16,904 nt of DNA from Candidatus Woesearchaeota archaeon. GTDB lineage: Archaea; Nanobdellota; Nanobdellia; Woesearchaeales; GW2011-AR4. The stretch spans positions 1-16,904 of the forward strand of contig JACPMT010000020.1 of the NCBI GenBank assembly GCA_016185815.1, in the 5' to 3' direction. Positions 12,987-16,904 of the stretch are shown piece after piece; positions within the stretch are counted from its first letter, which is position 1, and every line of letters starts with the position of its first letter. The notes under the pieces are model-generated. The model did not search any database and was not told the origin of the DNA. It saw only the letters and a list, made by a program, of their open reading frames with translations. A program made the translations under genes and the position numbers.

Positions 12987-14789
12987 CTAATACTTGCTCT
13001 CCAGCTGCAGCTTTGGATAAATTCCAAGCGACTTGAATTCATCAAGCATAAGCTTGAATGCGTAGCTTATTTCAATGTCATTAATCTCGACGTTTTCGCC
13101 GCATACAGGGCAGTATGATTTATTCTTGTAGTTGTCTTTTATAGCGATTATTCCGCAGCTTTCGCACACAGGCACAATTGTCCTGTCGCTGTCAAACCTT
13201 TCCTTCAAAAGCAATGATGCACCATGCGCCACAAAAGTGTCTTTTTCCATTTCTCCCAGCCTTAAGCCGCCTTCCTTTGCTCTGCCTTCTGTCGGCTGCC
13301 TTGTTAAAAGCTGTATCGGCCCTCTGGCTCTTGAGTGTATTTTGTTTGCAACCATGTGCTTTAATTTCAAATAGTACATGCTGCCTATGAATATCTTTGC
13401 ATGGTACTGCTCGCCTGTCTGGCCGTTGTACAATGTTTCCACGCCGCTTTCCCTGAACCCCAATGAAAGCAATTCCTTTCTTAGCTTTTCTTCAGGCTCT
13501 GCATCAAAGGCTGTCCCGTTGATGTAGCGTCCTGCAAGAGCCCCGGTTTTGCCGGCAATCATCTCTATTAAATGCGAGATGGTCATTCTTGACGGAATGC
13601 CGTGGTGGGAAAATATCAAGTCAGGAACAATGCCGCTTGCTGAAAAAGGCATGTCTCCCTGTGGCACAATCAAGCCGACAACGCCTTTTTGGCCGTGCCT
13701 GCTGGTGAATTTGTCTCCGACTTCAGGCACTCTTTCGTCCCTTACCTTTACTTGTATAAGCTTGTTGCCCTCTTCATTTTCAGTTATCATGACAAAATCA
13801 ACAATGCCTTCCTCGCCGTGCTTCAGGTTTACAGAGCTTTCCCTCCTGGTGCTTGAAGCTAAGCTGTATTCTTCCATAGAGCTCAGAAATCTTGGCGGTG
13901 ATGTTTTCCCGATTACAACATCCCCTTCTTTTATCTTCGCTTCTGCATATATTATCCCGTCATCCTCCAAAAACCTGTAGTCCTTTTCAGTCTTGTATCC
14001 TTTGACATCCTTGTCGGGAATGCATATCTGGTCAATCAAGCCGCCGGCATACCTTAATTCCTCTGCAGTGCTTGGCCTGTAGTATGTTGATCTCCCAAGG
14101 CCTCTTTCTATTGAACCTTTGTTCAGGATTATGGCATCTTCCATGTTATAGCCCTTGTAGCTCATTATGGCAACAACTATGTTCTGGCCTGCAGGGTGCT
14201 TGTCATAGTCGGAAATATCGTTTATTATTGTGCTGACCACAGGCTTTTGAGGGTAGTGGAGCATATTTACATCCATATCCATCCTGACAGCGAAGTTTGA
14301 TGCGTAGAAGCCCAGCGCCTGCTTTTGGTTCTTTGAGCCTGCATTAAGCCTTGTGGACTGGTTGAAATTGCCGTACGGGACAAGAGATGTGCAGTAGCCA
14401 AGCATTGCCAGAGGCGTTATTTCAAGATGGGTATGCTCCGGCGTCAATTCGCTTTCAAAAAAAGCAACCAGGGAATTTTCCTCTTCTGCAGCATCCAGGT
14501 ATTCAATTACCCCCTGCTTTACAAGGTCTGACCACGATATCTCATTTTTCTCCAGCTGCTTTATATGCCGCTCTGTCAGCAACGGGGTTCCGTCCTTGAC
14601 TATTATCAGGGGCCTTCTTGCCCTTCCCTTGGAGCTTTCCAGCTGAATATCATTTGTGTTTTCATTATAATACACATTAAGGTTTTCTGAAATTGTGCCT
14701 TTTCTTCTTTCTTCCCTTATCTTCTGCACAAATTCAATAGGGTTGTCAACACTGCCTGCAAATTTGCTGTTAAGGTATACCTCTGTCAT
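12987..14789 (-). CDS. rpoB1: RNA polymerase subunit B'
   Basis: The product is 600 aa, the C-terminal half of the second-largest subunit. Key parts are present: LTPEHTHLEI, YKGYNMEDAI with E217/D218 (the E. coli E813/D814 pair), and VGDKFTSRHGQKGVVG with K360 and K368 (E. coli K1065/K1073). RLGEMEKDTFVAHG follows. A zinc knuckle lies near the end (C542, C545, C560, C563). No lesion is visible. It follows rpoB2 by 207 bp containing repeat copy 4; the leader ends AAAAAAATGAC with no ribosome-binding site. Confidence 0.95.
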   Translation of the reverse strand: MTEVYLNSKFAGSVDNPIEFVQKIREERRKGTISENLNVYYNENTNDIQLESSKGRARRPLIIVKDGTPLLTERHIKQLEKNEISWSDLVKQGVIEYLDAAEEENSLVAFFESELTPEHTHLEITPLAMLGYCTSLVPYGNFNQSTRLNAGSKNQKQALGFYASNFAVRMDMDVNMLHYPQKPVVSTIINDISDYDKHPAGQNIVVAIMSYKGYNMEDAIILNKGSIERGLGRSTYYRPSTAEELRYAGGLIDQICIPDKDVKGYKTEKDYRFLEDDGIIYAEAKIKEGDVVIGKTSPPRFLSSMEEYSLASSTRRESSVNLKHGEEGIVDFVMITENEEGNKLIQVKVRDERVPEVGDKFTSRHGQKGVVGLIVPQGDMPFSASGIVPDLIFSHHGIPSRMTISHLIEMIAGKTGALAGRYINGTAFDAEPEEKLRKELLSLGFRESGVETLYNGQTGEQYHAKIFIGSMYYLKLKHMVANKIHSRARGPIQLLTRQPTEGRAKEGGLRLGEMEKDTFVAHGASLLLKERFDSDRTIVPVCESCGIIAIKDNYKNKSYCPVCGENVEINDIEISYAFKLMLDEFKSLGIYPKLQLESKY

Positions 14790-14838
14790 TTTTTTAATTT
14801 TTGATTGGTTATTTTTTGATGTTTTTTATTGTTTATTT

Positions 14839-14963
14839 TTAATGCGTTTTTCGTTATTGGATTATTTTATTTAATTTTTCATTGACTGGTTTTTGTGTTT
14901 TTTTATTTTATGTGAATTTGATGTTTTTGGCTGATTTATTTTATTTCCTTCCCAGCGCATTAA
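14839..14963 (-). repeat. Operon spacer repeat, copy 4 (before rpoB1), mosaic
   Basis: This 125-bp element between rpoB2 and rpoB1 has intact TTAATGCG/CGCATTAA ends. Its left 78 bp equal copy 2 exactly and its right part (14906-14966, 61 bp) equals copy 1 exactly. It is therefore a hybrid of the two other copies, evidence of recombination or gene conversion between spacers. Confidence 0.9.
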
Positions 14964-14996
14964 CTTTAATAATTTTTAAAAAATCACGAATGTTTT

Positions 14997-15878
14997 TCAT
15001 TTTATGACTTTTAACCCCATTCCCTTCATTGATTTCAAGATATCATCCTCGCTTGAGTCGCCGGATATTGTGCAGAGCAGTGAAAGGTTTTTTCTCAAGC
15101 CGATGTTTGTCCCTTCGGGCGTTTCAATCGGGCAAAGCCTTCCAAGATGGGTTGGATGCAGCTCTCTTGCCTCAAAATTTTCCTGCGAAGCGCTCAACGG
15201 GCTCACAACCCTCTGCAGATGCGATAATGTCTCAAGATAGTTCAGCCTCTGGATTCTCTGGCTTATTCCCTTTCTGCCGCCGACCCAGACTCCTGTTGCC
15301 ATTGAGGAATAAATCCTCTGGGTAAGCAGCTTGTCCCTTATGATTACTTTTATGCTTGGGAATTTTCCCCTTTTGACAATCCTTTGGAAGTTGTACAGTA
15401 AGTCCCCAATCAGCACTTTCAGGTTTAACCTCAGCAAATCGGCAAGCAAGTCTCCGCTCATCTTGAGCCTTTTGTTCATGTAATGGTCCTTGTCGTCCAT
15501 GCTGATTTCGCTGTTTGAGGCGAGAATATATTTTTTCAGCATTTTGCACAGGTTATAGGCTTTTGATATCCTGTCTTCCGGCTTTATGCCAAGGTGCGGC
15601 AGCAAATATTTGTCAAGGATTTCCTTCATTCTTTCTATCCTTACCTCCTTTGACTGGGTTATTCCAATTTTTTTTGCAATGTAGTCAAGGGCTTCCTCCT
15701 CGTTTTTTATGCTTACAAATTCCAATAGGTTTATGATGATTTCATCAAACTGCCTTTCCGGCGAAATGAATTTTGTTATTTCCTCGTCTTTCAGCAGGCC
15801 GAGCGCCTTGATTATGACAATAACCGGGATTCTTTTCACCCTTGTAAATGTAATGTAGAACAATCCGAAACGAGCCAT
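14997..15878 (-). CDS. rpoB2: RNA polymerase subunit B'', C-terminal fragment after frameshift
   Basis: This frame carries the C-terminal 289 or so residues of B'': GLFYITFTRVKRIPVIVIIK, MDDKDHYMNKRLKMSGDLL, GVWVGGRKGISQRIQRLNYL, and GRLCPIETPEGTNIGLRKN, all diagnostic. An ATG at 15878 opens the frame (MARF), but those residues are the overlap with the upstream frame rather than a natural start. The real polypeptide should enter this frame at GGA (15866-15864). A shift of +1, or restoration of 2 plus a multiple of 3 bases, would join it to the upstream part. Whether it is translated separately cannot be told. Confidence 0.85.
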   Translation of the reverse strand: MARFGLFYITFTRVKRIPVIVIIKALGLLKDEEITKFISPERQFDEIIINLLEFVSIKNEEEALDYIAKKIGITQSKEVRIERMKEILDKYLLPHLGIKPEDRISKAYNLCKMLKKYILASNSEISMDDKDHYMNKRLKMSGDLLADLLRLNLKVLIGDLLYNFQRIVKRGKFPSIKVIIRDKLLTQRIYSSMATGVWVGGRKGISQRIQRLNYLETLSHLQRVVSPLSASQENFEARELHPTHLGRLCPIETPEGTNIGLRKNLSLLCTISGDSSEDDILKSMKGMGLKVIK

Positions 15879-16452
15879 ACTCTGAGAACAATTTTCCCAC
15901 TACCTGGCTTGGGCCGGTCGCATCTTTTTCCATCAGGAGCCTGTTTGAAGCCAGATCCTCGATTGTGATAAGGACTTTTTCTGTGCCGTTGATTATGAAG
16001 TAACCTCCGGGCTCGTCGGGATCTTCCCCCTTTGCTATGAGCTCGTCTCTTGTCAATTTGTGCAGATGGCACCACTTGCTTTTCAGCATTATGGGCAGGT
16101 TTCCTATCTGCGTGTCAAAGCTTTCACGCTGCACCCCGTTGATGTGGGCGCTGACTGTGATCCATGTCGGAGCGGAATATGTTATTTTCCTGAGCCTTGC
16201 TTCCATTGGAAATATGTTCCTGCTGGAGCCGTCAGCCTCGATCATCTTCGGCTTTTCCACCCATATCTTGTCAAGCTTTATCTTAAATTCGTCAATGTTG
16301 TGGGGAATGATTGTCGGTATGATTTCCTTGTTTTCCTCGATAATGTTCAGAAGCTCCTTGTCAATGAAATTATTGAACGACTCTATGTCAGAGTCAACAA
16401 AGCTTTGCTCTTCAAAGTATTTTTGTATGAGGATTTTGCCGTACTTATACAT
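15745..16452 (-). CDS. rpoB2: RNA polymerase subunit B'', N-terminal fragment before frameshift
   Basis: Starting at ATG 16452 (MYKYGKILIQKYFEEQSFVD), the frame is good B'' up to SEYGSFR at residue 196 (base 15867): PMEARLRKITYSAPTW, NLPIMLKSKWCHLHKL, GGYFIINGTEKVLITIEDLA. After that it reads 40 residues of out-of-frame sequence to a stop at 15745. In E. coli the matching stretch between GS and LF has 11 residues; here only 3 can be placed, so about 8 or more residues are missing together with the frame. The start overlaps rpoH by 8 bp and a GGTGGT lies 7 bases upstream; an ATG at 16479 is less likely. Confidence 0.85.
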   Translation of the reverse strand: MYKYGKILIQKYFEEQSFVDSDIESFNNFIDKELLNIIEENKEIIPTIIPHNIDEFKIKLDKIWVEKPKMIEADGSSRNIFPMEARLRKITYSAPTWITVSAHINGVQRESFDTQIGNLPIMLKSKWCHLHKLTRDELIAKGEDPDEPGGYFIINGTEKVLITIEDLASNRLLMEKDATGPSQVVGKLFSEYGSFRIVLHYIYKGEKNPGYCHNQGARPAERRGNNKIHFAGKAV

Positions 16453-16690
16453 CTGCCACCACCCTGTAAAAAAATGCATCCCCTGCAGTAGGGCTTTTTC
16501 TTGTTATCTTTATAATGTCGCCCGGCTTGGAGTCCAGCTCCTTTATAGCTGAGTCTGTCTTTAGTATTTTTGGCAGCTCCTTAGAAGTTACATGATACTT
16601 TTCAAGCAGCTGTGCCTTTTCCCTTTCGCCAAGCTTTGAGTGTTTTGGGGTAAGTATGTGCTTATCAACCTTGAATTTCTGTTTCTTCAT
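16445..16690 (-). CDS. rpoH: RNA polymerase subunit H (Rpo5/RPB5-like)
   Basis: The product is 81 aa, the archaeal length, equal to the C-terminal assembly domain of eukaryotic RPB5. HILTPKHSKLGEREKAQLLE, then LPKILKTDSAIKELDSKPGD and ITRKSPTAGDAFFYRVV are the family blocks. I use ATG 16690 (MKKQKFKVDKH); the frame is open to 16789, but that part would run through the mature tRNA-Lys gene. It is the first protein gene of the operon and overlaps rpoB2 by 8 bp. No ribosome-binding site precedes the start. Confidence 0.95.
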   Translation of the reverse strand: MKKQKFKVDKHILTPKHSKLGEREKAQLLEKYHVTSKELPKILKTDSAIKELDSKPGDIIKITRKSPTAGDAFFYRVVADV

Positions 16691-16724
16691 GTTTTGCTTT
16701 GTCGCTGTTATTGATGATGTATGG

Positions 16725-16733
16725 TTAATATAA
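16725..16733 (-). promoter_or_regulatory. Possible TATA box for the RNAP operon
   Basis: TTATATTAA on the minus strand directly follows the tRNA-Lys 3' end and lies 35 bases before the rpoH ATG. It may start the operon transcript with a leader of about ten bases. Read-through from the tRNAs is the alternative. Confidence 0.35.
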
Positions 16734-16747
16734 TGGGCCGGACGAGA

Positions 16748-16772
16748 TTTCCAGGCTTTATTATTTGCCTCA
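16748..16772 (-). other. tRNA-Lys intron 3, T loop (25 nt)
   Basis: The intron lies between positions 59 and 60. Central helix TCCG/TGGA (one G-T), bulges AA|T and AA|T, outer helix the five-pair T stem. The inner helix GGC/GCC is reached only after two extra unpaired bases, so this is a relaxed motif. Excision gives T loop TCCGAAT. Confidence 0.82.
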
Positions 16773-16801
16773 TTCGGACTCGCGACCACCTGATTAAAAG
16801 T

Positions 16802-16823
16802 TTCACCATCCTATGATTTGATA
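16802..16823 (-). other. tRNA-Lys intron 2, anticodon stem (22 nt)
   Basis: The intron lies between positions 30 and 31. Central helix CACC/GGTG, bulges TG|T and AA|A, inner helix ATC/GAT, and outer pairing GAG with CTT of the anticodon loop. Cutting each bulge after its second base restores stem CCTGA/TCAGG. Confidence 0.88.
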
Positions 16824-16834
16824 CAGGTGCTCTA

Positions 16835-16854
16835 TTGCCCGATTAGGACAATCA
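16835..16854 (-). other. tRNA-Lys intron 1, D loop (20 nt)
   Basis: The intron lies between G19 and U20. A central helix GCCT/GGGC is flanked by bulges GG|T and AA|T; the inner helix is GATT/AATC with a five-base loop, and the outer helix is the D stem. Cutting each bulge after its second base gives the expected D loop AGCCTGGTA. Confidence 0.88.
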
Positions 16855-16890
16855 CCAGGCTGAGCTACCGGCCCATGATTGTAAATAAAG

Positions 16891-16904
16891 CGCCCTGGTC
16901 GGGA
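16891..16904 (-). tRNA. 3' end of a probable tRNA-Asp (truncated)
   Basis: The first 14 bases on the minus strand, TCCCGACCAGGGCG, look like the end of a T arm (CCCGA), acceptor strand CCAGGGC and discriminator G73. Acceptor GCCCTGG with G73 is the usual archaeal tRNA-Asp. The rest lies outside the window, so identity is provisional. Confidence 0.55.

Larger units (their letters stand above)
16734..16874 (-). tRNA. tRNA-Lys(UUU) precursor with three introns
   Basis: The 141-nt gene folds to a 74-nt tRNA once three insertions are removed. The acceptor stem is GGGCCGG/CCGGCCC with A73; the D stem is GCTC/GAGC with loop AGCCTGGTA. The anticodon arm is CCTGA-CTTTTAA-TCAGG with anticodon TTT at 16798-16796, and the variable loop is TGGTC. 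The T arm is GCGAG-TCCGAAT-CTCGT (one G-T pair). CCA is not encoded. Each insertion sits at a bulge-helix-bulge cut site, and removal restores standard arm lengths at all three places, which is hard to get by chance. Position 55 is C where U is nearly universal. It lies 16 nt after a probable tRNA-Asp and is likely co-transcribed with it. Confidence 0.92.

Noticed and set aside
15745..15866. Natural C-terminus for the first rpoB2 frame
   Set aside because: These 40 residues are the +1-shifted reading of the conserved B'' segment and match nothing in the family.
15860..15875. Programmed frameshift in rpoB2
   Set aside because: Family residues are missing as well as the frame, so a shift alone would not restore B''; no convincing slippery site or stop context.
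16037..16552. 171-codon plus-strand frame over rpoB2/rpoH
   Set aside because: Antisense shadow of two recognised genes.
16691..16789. Longer rpoH start (33 extra residues)
   Set aside because: The extension would be coded by the tRNA-Lys 3' half and introns; the family starts at MKKQKFKVDKH.

Overview
The window is archaeal. On the minus strand it carries the RNA polymerase/ribosomal protein cluster with archaeal gene content: rpoH, rpoB split into B'' and B', rpoA split into A' and A'', eL30, a two-KH NusA-like protein, uS12 and uS7. The upstream end has a tRNA-Lys interrupted by bulge-helix-bulge introns. A lineage cannot be fixed from sequence alone. The AT-rich spacers, small genes, near-leaderless promoters and tRNA architecture suggest a DPANN-like or other streamlined archaeon (inference).

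Layout, left to right. (1) 1-2140: two minus-strand genes, a truncated small membrane protein and a membrane-anchored AMMECR1-domain protein fused to a probable alpha/alpha-barrel. (2) 2140-6210: three compact plus-strand two-gene cassettes of nucleotidyltransferase (NTase)/DNA-binding type, two of them AbiEi/AbiEii-like. Each runs towards rps7. Each is separated from the next by an isolated minus-strand copy of the last codons and stop of rps7 (tails A, B, C). The reading frame is preserved in two of these and partly decayed in the third. This looks like repeated cassette insertion at the 3' end of the uS7 gene, with each insertion regenerating the uS7 C-terminus. (3) 6237-16690: the transcription/translation operon, read right to left: rpoH-rpoB2-rpoB1-rpoA2-rpoA1-lipoprotein-rpl30e-nusA-rps12-rps7. 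A'' precedes A', the reverse of the usual order. A 123-126 bp repeat bounded by TTAATGCG/CGCATTAA lies in the same orientation in front of rpoB1, rpoA2, rpoA1 and rps7. (4) 16734-16904: tRNA-Lys(UUU) with three introns (20, 22 and 25 nt) and the 3' end of a probable tRNA-Asp.

Several essential genes carry striking lesions. uS12 lacks about 27 residues including the universal PNSA loop. A' reads NAYFDGD instead of NADFDGD. rpoB2 has a frameshift at a spot where roughly 8-10 residues are missing. The tRNA has C at position 55. These may be assembly or sequencing faults or real decay of this locus; raw reads are needed to decide.

The two best leads are the uS7-tail-bounded NTase cassette array and the triple-intron tRNA-Lys. 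The repeated operon spacer comes next.
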